From Trueperaceae bacterium (GTDB lineage: Bacteria; Deinococcota; Deinococci; Deinococcales; Trueperaceae), in contig JAABTL010000007.1 in the NCBI GenBank assembly GCA_011389865.1, positions 33,828 to 97,827 on the forward strand: a stretch of DNA of 64,000 nucleotides, in the 5' to 3' direction. Of this stretch, positions 49,917 through 57,840 are shown one piece after another. The notes beneath the pieces were generated by a model, which did not search any database, had not been told where the DNA came from, and saw only the letters and a program-made list of their open reading frames with translations. The position numbers and the translations under genes are program-made. Within the stretch, counting starts at the first letter, position 1. Every line of letters starts with the position of its first letter.

Positions 49917-51179
49917 ATGCGCCGCACCCTCGCACTCATCGCCGCCCTCGCCCTCGTGGCGAGCGGCCTGGCCCAGACGCCCCTCAAGGTGTTCATCGGC
50001 GGCCAACAGCGCCCCGACGTCATCGGCCCGCTCCTCGAGCAGTTCAACGCCGAGAACCCCGACATCGTCGCCACCTTCGAGGTCGGCGGCGCCACCAGCG
50101 ACGTCCAGCAGCAGTACCTCAACACCGTGCTCACCAGCCGCAGCGGCGAGCTCGACATCTTCCTCATCGACGTCGTGCGCCCCGCGCAGTACGCCGCCTC
50201 GGGCTGGGCCGAGCCGCTCAACCAGTTCTTCGACTCCGAGGCCGCGATGATGGCCTACCTCGAGGACTTCCTCCCGGGCCCGATCGAGGCCAACCTGATC
50301 GACGGCACGCTCTACGCGCTGCCGGCCTTCACCGACGCCCAGTTCCTCTACTACCGCGCCGACCTGCTGGAGAAGTACGGCTTCGAGCCACCGACCACCT
50401 GGGAAGAGCTCAAGTCGATGGCGCTGACGATCCAGCAGCAGGAGGGCGACCCCAACCTGCAGGGCTTCAACTACCAGGGCTTCCAGGGCGAGGGCACGAT
50501 CTGCACCTTCCTGGAGGCGCTGTGGTCCGCCGGCGGCAACTGGGTCGACGCGGACGGCAACGTCACGCTCGTCACCCCCGAGGCTGAGCGCACGATGGCC
50601 TGGTACGAGGACACGCTGGCCAGCGGCATCACGGTGGAGAACATCGCCGAGATGTCGACCGACCTCTCGCGCCAGCAGTTCCAGGCGGGTAACGTCGTGT
50701 TCATGCTGAACTGGGGCTACGCCTGGGCGCACTTCCAGGGGAACAGCCCGCAGGACACCGTCGTCGCCGGCAAGGTCGGCGTCGCGCCGCTCCCGTCGTT
50801 CGAGGGCTTCGACTCGGCCACCTGCATCGGCGGCTGGCAGTGGGCGATCAACCCTTACAGCGAGAACAAGGACGCCGCCTGGCGCCTGCTCGAGTTCCTG
50901 GCCAGCCCCGACAGCCAGCGCGTGCTCGCCGTCGAGGCGTCCAACATCCCGGCCCGCGAGTCGCTCTACACCGATCCGGCCGTCCTGGCCGCTGCCCCGC
51001 ACTTCGGCGACTTCTACGACGTCATCGTGAACGCCCGTTCGCGGCCCGTGACGCCGTTCTACAACGACGTCTCCGAGGCCATCCGGTACCCGATGAACGC
51101 CTTCTTCGCCCGCCAGCTGAGCGCCGACGAGGCGCTGCAGGAGATGCAACGCGGCGTCGAGGAGGCGCTCGACTTCTGA
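49917..51179 (+). CDS. Sugar ABC substrate-binding protein
   Basis: 420 residues, SBP_bac_1 family. Signal peptide MRRTLALIAALALVASGLAQ; then LKVFIGGQQRPDVIGPLLEQFNAENPDI, VDVVRPAQYAASGW-like segments, YALPAFTDAQFLYYRADLLEKYGFEPPTTWEEL, FQAGNVVFMLNWGYAW and GGWQWAINPYSENKDAAWRLLEFLASPDSQ. It resembles trehalose/maltose-binding proteins of the TMBP type, but the ligand in this operon may differ. CAAGGAGG precedes the ATG. Separated from the permeases by a strong hairpin. Confidence 0.92.
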   Translation: MRRTLALIAALALVASGLAQTPLKVFIGGQQRPDVIGPLLEQFNAENPDIVATFEVGGATSDVQQQYLNTVLTSRSGELDIFLIDVVRPAQYAASGWAEPLNQFFDSEAAMMAYLEDFLPGPIEANLIDGTLYALPAFTDAQFLYYRADLLEKYGFEPPTTWEELKSMALTIQQQEGDPNLQGFNYQGFQGEGTICTFLEALWSAGGNWVDADGNVTLVTPEAERTMAWYEDTLASGITVENIAEMSTDLSRQQFQAGNVVFMLNWGYAWAHFQGNSPQDTVVAGKVGVAPLPSFEGFDSATCIGGWQWAINPYSENKDAAWRLLEFLASPDSQRVLAVEASNIPARESLYTDPAVLAAAPHFGDFYDVIVNARSRPVTPFYNDVSEAIRYPMNAFFARQLSADEALQEMQRGVEEALDF

Positions 51180-51199
51180 CCCTCGGCTGATGCACCATG

Positions 51200-51226
51200 G
51201 CGCCGGCCGACCGTGTCGGCCGGCGC
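51200..51226 (+). terminator. Intercistronic hairpin after binding-protein gene
   Basis: A perfect 12-bp inverted repeat (51200-51211 with 51215-51226) with a 3-nt loop, without T-tract, lies between the binding-protein stop and the permease start. It is equivalent in position to the hairpin at 1289-1321. It also buries a GTG (51213) that could otherwise start the permease. Confidence 0.65.
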
Positions 51227-51254
51227 ACCCTATCTTCACAAGGACGGTCTCCCC

Positions 51255-52376
51255 TTGGCCCTCACCACGCCCCACGCCTACCGCAGACCCGGCTTCTGGC
51301 GCCGGCTGCGCACGGGCAACCCGACCGAGGCCCAGCTCGGCCTCATCCTGCTGATCCCGGCCGCGCTGGTGCTGGCGCTGGTCATGTTCTGGCCGATCGC
51401 CCAGGTGCTGTGGCAGTCGCTGCACTTCGAGCGCCTCAACGTCCCCGCCCGCGGGCGCCCGTTCATCGGGTTCGAGCACTACCAGCGGATGCTGTGGGGC
51501 AGCGACATGACCTGGGACGCGCGCCACCTCCTCGGCTGGCGGCTGCTCGCCTTCGCGGGCGCCGCCGGACTCTGGTGGGGCGCCGCCCGCGGCGTGCTGC
51601 GGCGCCCGACGGCACTGATCTGGACCGTCATCGTCGTGCTCGTCGCCGGCCTGTGGATGGGCTACCACCCCGGCGAGGCGGGGCGCTGGAACGACGCCCG
51701 CTTCTGGAACGCCTTCTCGATCACCCTGCTGATCACGGTCGCCAGCGTCGCCGGGTCGTTCCTCGTCGGCCTGCCGCTGGCGCTCCTGGCCAACGTCGAG
51801 TCGCGCTGGCGCTGGCTGGTGCGCATCGCGCTGCTGATCCCCTGGGCGATGCCGCGCGTGCTGGTGGGCGTCATGTTCGCCTGGCTCTTCAACTACACCA
51901 ACGGCGTGGTCAACGACCTGCTCGGGCGCGCCGGCATCGCGGGGCCGCTGTGGCTGTCGCGCGCCGAGCCCGCGATGTGGGCCGCCAACATCACGATCGT
52001 CTGGGCCACCTCGGCGTTCGTCGGGCTCATCCTGCTCGCCGGCCTGCAGTCGATCGACGAGAGCCTGTACGAGGCCGCCATGGTCGACGGCGCCAGCCGC
52101 CTGCAGCGGTTCTGGGCGATCACCCTGCCGCTGCTGCGGCCGTCGATCGCCGTCGCGCTGATCTTCCGCACGCTGACGGCGATCCAGACGTTCGACATCC
52201 CCTACGCCATGACGCAGGGCGGCCCCGGGCGCGCCCTCGAGACGCTCGGCATCTACGTGTCGAACACGACCAACAGCCTCAACCTCGGCTACGCGGCGGC
52301 CCTGGCCGTCGCGCTCTTCGTCATGAGCCTCGCCATCACCGTGCTCTACCTGCGGTGGATCTACGCGGACGACTGA
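51255..52376 (+). CDS. Carbohydrate ABC permease, MalF type (second sugar system)
   Basis: 373 residues from TTG 51255, with AAGGACGG upstream as binding site. Eight or so membrane segments: LILLIPAALVLALVMFWPIAQVLWQSLHFERLNVP first, then an insertion of two helices around residues 95-135 (GWRLLAFAGAAGLWWGAARGVL), and the EAA loop LYEAAMVDGASRLQRFWAITLPLLRPS. It ends with the usual FVMSLAITVLYLRWIYADD. Its stop overlaps the next ATG by one base (TGATG). Confidence 0.92.
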   Translation: MALTTPHAYRRPGFWRRLRTGNPTEAQLGLILLIPAALVLALVMFWPIAQVLWQSLHFERLNVPARGRPFIGFEHYQRMLWGSDMTWDARHLLGWRLLAFAGAAGLWWGAARGVLRRPTALIWTVIVVLVAGLWMGYHPGEAGRWNDARFWNAFSITLLITVASVAGSFLVGLPLALLANVESRWRWLVRIALLIPWAMPRVLVGVMFAWLFNYTNGVVNDLLGRAGIAGPLWLSRAEPAMWAANITIVWATSAFVGLILLAGLQSIDESLYEAAMVDGASRLQRFWAITLPLLRPSIAVALIFRTLTAIQTFDIPYAMTQGGPGRALETLGIYVSNTTNSLNLGYAAALAVALFVMSLAITVLYLRWIYADD

Positions 52377-53296
52377 TGCGACGGCAACGGCACGGACTCC
52401 CGATGCGCGTCGCGGTCGTCGTGGGCACCGCGCTGCTGGTGCTCAACGGCACCTTCCCGCTGTTGTGGATGATGCTCACCTCGCTGAAGGACGAGAACGA
52501 GCTCATCCGCATTCCGATCACCTACTGGCCCGAGGCGATCACCTTCCAGAACTACGTCCAGGTGTTCGAGCAACTGCCCTTCGCCCGCTTCATGCTCAAC
52601 TCCGCGATCGTCTCGCTCACCGCGACGGTCGTCTGCGTGCTGATCGCCGCCCTCGCCGGCTACGCGCTCGGCCGCCTGAACATGCCCTACCGCCGAACCC
52701 TGCTGACCGGCATCGTCATGACCAGCATGTTCCCGGCGCTGGTGCTGCTGGTGCCGCTCTACCGCATGTTCCTCGGGATGGAGATCCCCCTGCTGTCGCC
52801 GCTGGTGGCCTTCCTGCACGACCTGGGCATGACCTTCGTGCCGACCGAGGCGCGCACGCCCAACCTGCTCAACACCTACTGGGCGCTGATCATCCCCTAC
52901 GTCGCGCTGTCGCTGCCGATCGCCACGCTGATCCTGACCAGCTTCTTCCAGCTGATCCCGCGCGACCTCGAGAGCGCGGCGTTGGTCGACGGCTGCACCC
53001 GGGTGGAGGCGCTCTTCAAGGTGATCGCGCCGGTCTCGGCGCCCGGCGTCGTGACGGCAGCGATCATCATCTTCGTCAACTCGTGGAACGAGTTCCTGCT
53101 GGCGCTGACCTTCAACACCGCGCAGAACATGCGCACGGTGCCGGTCGGAATCACGATGTACCAGGGTGAGTTCGCCTTCCCCTGGGCCACCATCAGCGCG
53201 GCGATCACCGTCGGGGTGCTGCCCCTGGTGGCGCTGATCCTGCTCTTCCAGCAGAAGATCATCGCCGGCCTGACGGCCGGGGGGGTGAAGGGATGA
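52376..53296 (+). CDS. Carbohydrate ABC permease, MalG type
   Basis: 306 residues, six membrane segments: VAVVVGTALLVLNGTFPLLWMMLTSLKDENELI, FARFMLNSAIVSLTATVVCVLIAALAGYALGRL, LPIATLILTSFFQLIPRDLESAALVDGCTRVEALFKVIAPVSAPGVVTA (EAA loop) and NSWNEFLLALTF. Together with the preceding permease it forms the membrane channel. The ATG uses the last base of the previous stop, and its own stop overlaps the isomerase ATG. Confidence 0.93.
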   Translation: MRRQRHGLPMRVAVVVGTALLVLNGTFPLLWMMLTSLKDENELIRIPITYWPEAITFQNYVQVFEQLPFARFMLNSAIVSLTATVVCVLIAALAGYALGRLNMPYRRTLLTGIVMTSMFPALVLLVPLYRMFLGMEIPLLSPLVAFLHDLGMTFVPTEARTPNLLNTYWALIIPYVALSLPIATLILTSFFQLIPRDLESAALVDGCTRVEALFKVIAPVSAPGVVTAAIIIFVNSWNEFLLALTFNTAQNMRTVPVGITMYQGEFAFPWATISAAITVGVLPLVALILLFQQKIIAGLTAGGVKG

Positions 53297-54702
53297 CACC
53301 ACTGAGACTCGGCTTCGTGGCCGTCGTGCGGCCGGCGTTCAAGGGCGACGGCGGCGCCGTCGCCCAGCGGGCGCGCGAGGCCCTCGCGGCGCTGGCCCCG
53401 GGCGAGGGCGCGGACCTCGTCGGCGACGAGGGTGCCGTGCGCGACGCCGCCGAGGCGGTCGCGGCCGGGCGCCGCTTGAGCGCGCTCGGGCTCGACCTGC
53501 TGGTCGTGCAGCACGCGACCTTCGCCACCGGCGACCTGCTGGCGCCGCTGCTCGCGGCCGCGCCGCGCGTCGTGCTGTGGGCGGTGCCGGAGTCCGCCGG
53601 CGCCAAACCGGGCGGGCCGGACGGACTCAGCGGCCCGCTGCCGCTCAACAGCCTGTGCGGCCTCAACATGACGCTGTCGTTCGCCGAGGGCCCGCTGGGG
53701 GGCGCGCGCGGCCCCGTCGGCTGGTGCTACGGCGACGCCGACGACCCGGCGCTGCGTTCCCGGCTGTCCGACCTGATCGCCGCCGAACGCGGCGCGAAGG
53801 CGCTCGCCACCGCACGCGTCCTGGCGATCGGCGGCACGGCGCCCGGCTTCTACGGCCTCGACCTACCGCCGCCGCCGCTCGGCGCCGAGGTGGTCGAGCG
53901 GACGCTCGCCGACCTGTTCGACCGGGTCGCCGCGGTCGACGACGAGGCCGCCGAGGCGCACGCCGAGGCGTGGCGCAAAGAGGAACCGCTCGACGCCCCC
54001 TGGGAGCACCTCGTCCGCGCGGCCCGCATCGACCTGGCGCTGAGCGCCATGGCCCGCGACGCCGGCGCCAACGCGCTCGCCGTGCGCTGCTGGCCCGAGC
54101 TGCCCGACGCCTGCGGCGCCATGGCCTGCGCCGCGATGGGCCGCGCCGCCGACCGGCGCACCCCGGCCGCCTGCGAGGGCGACGTCTGGGGCGCGCTGTC
54201 GATGCGCGTGCTGCAGGCGGTCGCCGACGCCCCCGCCGCGCTGCTCGACCTCTCCGACCTCGACCGCGAGCGCGACGCGCTGCTGCTGTGGCACTGCGGC
54301 AACGCACCGCGGGCCCTCGCCGCCGCGCCCGGCACCCGCCTGACGACCCACTTCAACCGCGACGGGGTGGGCGTGGTGCGCGACCAGACGCTCGCGCCCG
54401 GCCCGGCCACCGCCCTCCGTCTGCTGCCCGCGGCGGACGGCCCCCTCGCGGCCGCCGTGATCGGCGGCCGCGTCCTGGAGGCGCGCGACCCGTCCTTCGA
54501 CGGCGTGCGCGGCTGGTGGGGCGAGCTGACCTGGTCGCGCGAGCGCGTCAGCGCGGAGCGCGCCGTCGCCGGCATCCTCGACCACCGTCTCCCCCACCAC
54601 CTGGCCCTCGCGGCCGGCGATCGCCGCGAGGCGCTGCTCGAGCTGTGCGACCGCCTCGGCGTCACGCCGCTGGCCGCGGGCCCCAGGGAGGGCCTGGGGT
54701 GA
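53293..54702 (+). CDS. L-fucose isomerase-like protein (COG2407)
   Basis: 469 residues. The metal-binding and core motifs of the FucI/AraA-like COG2407 group are present: NALAVRCWPELPDACGAMACAAMGR, AACEGDVWGALSMRVLQ (Glu295, Asp297) and LLLWHCGNAPR (His334), followed by THFNRDGVGVVRDQTLAPGPATALRL. Such proteins convert aldoses to ketoses with a divalent metal. It precedes a PfkB kinase and a LacD-type aldolase, so it should feed an aldose into a ketose-phosphate cleavage route. The natural sugar is unknown. ATGA overlap with the permease gene. Confidence 0.78.
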   Translation: MTPLRLGFVAVVRPAFKGDGGAVAQRAREALAALAPGEGADLVGDEGAVRDAAEAVAAGRRLSALGLDLLVVQHATFATGDLLAPLLAAAPRVVLWAVPESAGAKPGGPDGLSGPLPLNSLCGLNMTLSFAEGPLGGARGPVGWCYGDADDPALRSRLSDLIAAERGAKALATARVLAIGGTAPGFYGLDLPPPPLGAEVVERTLADLFDRVAAVDDEAAEAHAEAWRKEEPLDAPWEHLVRAARIDLALSAMARDAGANALAVRCWPELPDACGAMACAAMGRAADRRTPAACEGDVWGALSMRVLQAVADAPAALLDLSDLDRERDALLLWHCGNAPRALAAAPGTRLTTHFNRDGVGVVRDQTLAPGPATALRLLPAADGPLAAAVIGGRVLEARDPSFDGVRGWWGELTWSRERVSAERAVAGILDHRLPHHLALAAGDRREALLELCDRLGVTPLAAGPREGLG

Positions 54703-55715
54703 GCGACGGCTGGGGGATCGCACCACCCGCCGTCGCCTGCGTCGGGCTCTCCTGCCGCGACCACGTGTGGCGCGTCGAGCGCTTCCCGCCGGCGGTGTCG
54801 CGCACCCACGCCGAGGGCTACCGCGCCGACGGCGGCGGGCCCGCGGCCACGGCCGCCGTCGCCGCCGCCCGGCTCGGCGCCCGCGCGCGGCTGTGGGCCA
54901 TCCACGGCGACGACGACGACGGTCGCGCCAACGCCGACGAGCTGCGCGCCTACGGCGTCGACCTGGCCGGCTGCCACGCGCCGCCGGGCGCGCGCTCGTT
55001 CGTCAGCGCCGTGCTGGTCGCACCCGACGGCGAGCGCTTCATCTTCCCGTACCGCGGGGACGGCCTCGCCGACGAGCCCGCGTTCCACGACTGGGCCGGC
55101 CTCGCGGGCGTGGGCGCCGTGCTGGTCGACGGCCGCCACCCGCGCCTCGCGGCCCACGCCGTCGCCTGGGCGGCGGCCCACCACGTCCCCAGCGTCGGCG
55201 ACTGGGGCGACCTGCGGCACCCGGAACTCCGCGCCCGCATCGACCACCTGATCGCCAGCGAGGAGGCGGGGCGTGAGGCCGCCGGGGCATACGCCCCGGT
55301 CGGGGCCGACGCCCCGGCCGGGGCCGACACCGCGGAAGACGCCGTCGCGGCGGCCGTCCGCGCGACCGTTGCCCTGCGCGACCGGCCGGAGCAGCTCGTC
55401 GCCGTCACCCTCGGGCCGCTGGGCGTCGTGTGGGACGACGGCCGCGACGTCTGGCGGCAGGCGGCGCCGCACGTCGACGTCGTCGAGTCCAACGGCGCGG
55501 GCGACGCCTTCCACGGCGCCTACGCCGCCGCCATCGCCGGCGGCCTCGCGGTCGCGGACGCGGTCCGCCTCGCGACCGCCGTCGGCGCCCTACGATGCGC
55601 GGGCGAGGGCCGAGCGGCCCTGCCCGACCTGCCCACCGCGTGGGCGCTGGCCGACCGACTGCCAGCGCCCACGCACCTCGGGCGCTCCCGCGCCCACCCC
55701 GGAGGCCCTGCATGA
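54699..55715 (+). CDS. PfkB family sugar kinase, YihV-like
   Basis: 338 residues. N-terminal PfkB motif in YRADGGGPAATAAVAAARLGA (45-61), ATP site and catalytic base in VVESNGAGDAFHGAYAAAIA (Asp269). Both segments, and the opening ACVGLSCRDHVW, align by eye with E. coli YihV (6-deoxy-6-sulfofructose kinase) better than with ribokinase or fructokinase from memory. The insertion YAPVGADAPAGADTAED (about 198-214) comes from an 18-bp duplication at 55293-55328. Predicted role: phosphorylates the ketose made by the isomerase. GTG start overlaps the isomerase stop. Confidence 0.85.
   Translation: MSDGWGIAPPAVACVGLSCRDHVWRVERFPPAVSRTHAEGYRADGGGPAATAAVAAARLGARARLWAIHGDDDDGRANADELRAYGVDLAGCHAPPGARSFVSAVLVAPDGERFIFPYRGDGLADEPAFHDWAGLAGVGAVLVDGRHPRLAAHAVAWAAAHHVPSVGDWGDLRHPELRARIDHLIASEEAGREAAGAYAPVGADAPAGADTAEDAVAAAVRATVALRDRPEQLVAVTLGPLGVVWDDGRDVWRQAAPHVDVVESNGAGDAFHGAYAAAIAGGLAVADAVRLATAVGALRCAGEGRAALPDLPTAWALADRLPAPTHLGRSRAHPGGPA
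55293..55328. repeat. Two 18-bp tandem units in the PfkB gene
   Basis: 55293-55310 and 55311-55328 differ by one base and encode a repeated APVGAD/APAGAD hexapeptide in a surface loop. Each contains CCCCGG-CGGGG-like inverted sequence. Confidence 0.8.
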
Positions 55716-56800
55716 GCTCCCCCGAACCCGTCCCCCACGGCGCCCTCAGCGCCGGCAAGCTGCGCGCGCTGACGACCCTGGCCGACGACCACGGGCGCTT
55801 CACCATGATCGCGGTCGACCAGCGCCCGCCGATCTTCGCCGCGCTGGCGCGCCACGGCGACCGCGACCCGAGCGAGGTCGGCTACGACGAGGTGGCCGCC
55901 GTCAAGGGCGTCCTGGTGGAGGTGCTCGCGCCCCACGCCAGCGCGGTCCTGATGGACCCCGTGTGGACGCACCCGCACCACCTGCGTGCGGTGCCCGGTC
56001 GCGTCGGCCTGATCTCCACGCTGGAGGACTACGGCTTCGAGCTCGTGGACGGGGAGCGCCGCTCGCACGCCATCGAGGGCTGGAGCGTCGCGAAGATCCG
56101 CCGCAGCGGGGCGATGGGCGTCAAGCTGCTCGCCTGGCACCGCCCGGATCTCAGCGAGGCCACCCAGGCGCACCAGGACGCCTTCGTCGAGGCCGTCGGC
56201 CGCGCCTGCGCCGATCATGACCTGCCCTTCGTCCTCGAGCTGCTGGTGTACCCGCGGCCGGGTGAGGACCCCGGCTCGGCCGCCTACGCCCGGGCGAAGC
56301 CCGAACGCGTGCTCGGCTCGCTGCGCCGCTACGCCGACCCTGGCTTCCGGGTCGACCTGATGAAGCTCGAGTTCCCGGTGGAGCTGGGGCGTGTGGACGG
56401 CTTCCATGCCGGCGCCCTCGACGGCGTGGCGCGTGAGGCCGTGTACGACCTCGACGAGACGCGCGCCCACCTCGCGGCGCTGGACGCCGCCTCACCGGTG
56501 CCGTGGGTGCTGCTGTCCGCCGGGGTCGGGCCGCGCGAGTTCGCCCTCGACGTGGAGCTCGCCGTCGAGGCCGGCGCCAGCGGCGTGTTGGCGGGCCGCG
56601 CGGTCTGGTACGACGCGCTCGCGGCCTACCCCGACCTCGACGCGGTCAAGGCGCGCCTGAGAGAGCGCTCGGTGCCCTACCTCGCGCAGCTGACCGGGAT
56701 CGTGGCGCGCGGCCTGCCGTGGCACCGCCACCGGCGCTACGGCGGCGCCCCGCACGTCGCCGGCGCATCTCCCGACTGGTACCGGGGGTACGGCTCGTGA
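55712..56800 (+). CDS. Class I aldolase, LacD/YihT-like
   Basis: 362 residues, TIM barrel of COG3684. RFTMIAVDQRPPIFAAL (30-45), SAVLMDPVWTHPH, AMGVKLLAWHRPD (Lys138) and VDLMKLEFPVELG with the likely Schiff-base Lys218, then PWVLLSAGVGPREFALDVELAVEAGASGVLAGRAVWYD near the phosphate site. These match both tagatose-1,6-bisphosphate aldolase and YihT (sulfofructose-1-phosphate aldolase). It should cleave the phosphorylated ketose to dihydroxyacetone phosphate plus a three-carbon aldehyde. The N-terminal 15 residues are extra. Start overlaps the kinase stop (ATGA). Confidence 0.85.
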   Translation: MSSPEPVPHGALSAGKLRALTTLADDHGRFTMIAVDQRPPIFAALARHGDRDPSEVGYDEVAAVKGVLVEVLAPHASAVLMDPVWTHPHHLRAVPGRVGLISTLEDYGFELVDGERRSHAIEGWSVAKIRRSGAMGVKLLAWHRPDLSEATQAHQDAFVEAVGRACADHDLPFVLELLVYPRPGEDPGSAAYARAKPERVLGSLRRYADPGFRVDLMKLEFPVELGRVDGFHAGALDGVAREAVYDLDETRAHLAALDAASPVPWVLLSAGVGPREFALDVELAVEAGASGVLAGRAVWYDALAAYPDLDAVKARLRERSVPYLAQLTGIVARGLPWHRHRRYGGAPHVAGASPDWYRGYGS

Positions 56801-57840
56801 GCGCCGGCGAGCCCCTCCGTGTCGCCGTCATCGGCGCCGGCGACATGGGCGCAAGGCACGCCCGGCACTGGGCGGCGGCCGGCGCCCGCGTCGTCGCCGT
56901 CGTCGATCCCGACCGCACGCGGGCCGAGCTGGCCGCCACCGAGACCGGGGCCACGGCCTTCACCGACGCCTCGGAGGCCTTCGAGCTGGCGCCGGAGGCG
57001 GTCAGCATCTGCACGCCGACCTTCCTCCACGCGCACTACGCCATCCCCGCCCTGGAGGCGGGCGCCCACGTGCTGTGCGAGAAGCCGGTCGCCCTGAAGC
57101 TGTCGGACGCGTACGCGATGCGCGACGCCGCCGCCGCGGCGGGCCGCGAACTGCGGATCGGCTTCATGCGTCGCTTCGACCCGGCGTTCGACCAACTGCT
57201 CGACGTCACGACCCGCGCCGGAACGCCCCTGCTGGCGCAGGCGACGATCACCGCGGGCATCCGCCCCAAGCGCCTGATGCACGACGCCATGGCGAACGGT
57301 GGACCGATCATCGACATGTGCTGCCACCTCTTCTTCGTGTGGGACCACGTGCTGGGCGGACAGCCGCTGGAGGCGAGCGCGCTCGGCTACACCTTCAGCG
57401 ACGGCAAGCCCGAGGTGGCCCACATCCGCCACCGGGCGCTCGACAGCGCGTTGATCACCCTCACCTACCCCAACGGCTCGGTCGGCCAGCTCCAGGTGTC
57501 GTGGGGGCTCCCCAGCGGCGTCGAGCCGGTCGAACGCCACTCCTACGTCGGCCCCGACGGGTTGGTGACGGTCGACTGGCCGAGCCACGTCACCCTGCGG
57601 GACGGCCGCGGCGTCACCCGCTGGCGGAGCGCCGGCAGCGATGCATGGAAGGCCGAGATCACCCAGTTCCACGCCGAGTTGACCCGTGGCGCCGAGCAGC
57701 GGATCGCGTCGGTCGAGGCGGGCATCGACGCGCTCAAGACCTCGCTGGCGGTGCTGCGCTCCGTCGCCGCCCGCCGCCCCGTGCCGCTGGTGGAGGTCGT
57801 CGCCGACGACCCGGACCCGCAGGAGGAGGCGACGGCGTGA
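56797..57840 (+). CDS. Gfo/Idh/MocA family oxidoreductase
   Basis: 347 residues. Nucleotide-binding RVAVIGAGDMGARHARHWAAAGARVVAVVDPD, CEKPVALKLSDAYAMRDAAAAAGRELRIGFMRRFDP, then the active-site helix NGGPIIDMCCHLFFVWDHVLGG (Asp and His). In this operon it may oxidise the sugar, reduce the aldehyde from the aldolase or act as an NAD-dependent glycosidase, as some relatives do. The reaction cannot be chosen from sequence. GTG start overlaps the aldolase stop (GTGA). Confidence 0.9.
   Translation: MSAGEPLRVAVIGAGDMGARHARHWAAAGARVVAVVDPDRTRAELAATETGATAFTDASEAFELAPEAVSICTPTFLHAHYAIPALEAGAHVLCEKPVALKLSDAYAMRDAAAAAGRELRIGFMRRFDPAFDQLLDVTTRAGTPLLAQATITAGIRPKRLMHDAMANGGPIIDMCCHLFFVWDHVLGGQPLEASALGYTFSDGKPEVAHIRHRALDSALITLTYPNGSVGQLQVSWGLPSGVEPVERHSYVGPDGLVTVDWPSHVTLRDGRGVTRWRSAGSDAWKAEITQFHAELTRGAEQRIASVEAGIDALKTSLAVLRSVAARRPVPLVEVVADDPDPQEEATA

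Noticed and set aside
49856..50587. GTG-started frame with an excellent AGGAGGT site just after the LacI gene
   Set aside because: The frame runs 243 codons inside the binding-protein gene with shadow composition. The binding site may mark a lost or very short leader peptide, but nothing supports a protein.
51213..51215. GTG as start of the second MalF-type permease
   Set aside because: It lies in the loop of the hairpin at 51200-51226; the TTG at 51255 has a binding site and removes a non-family N-terminus.
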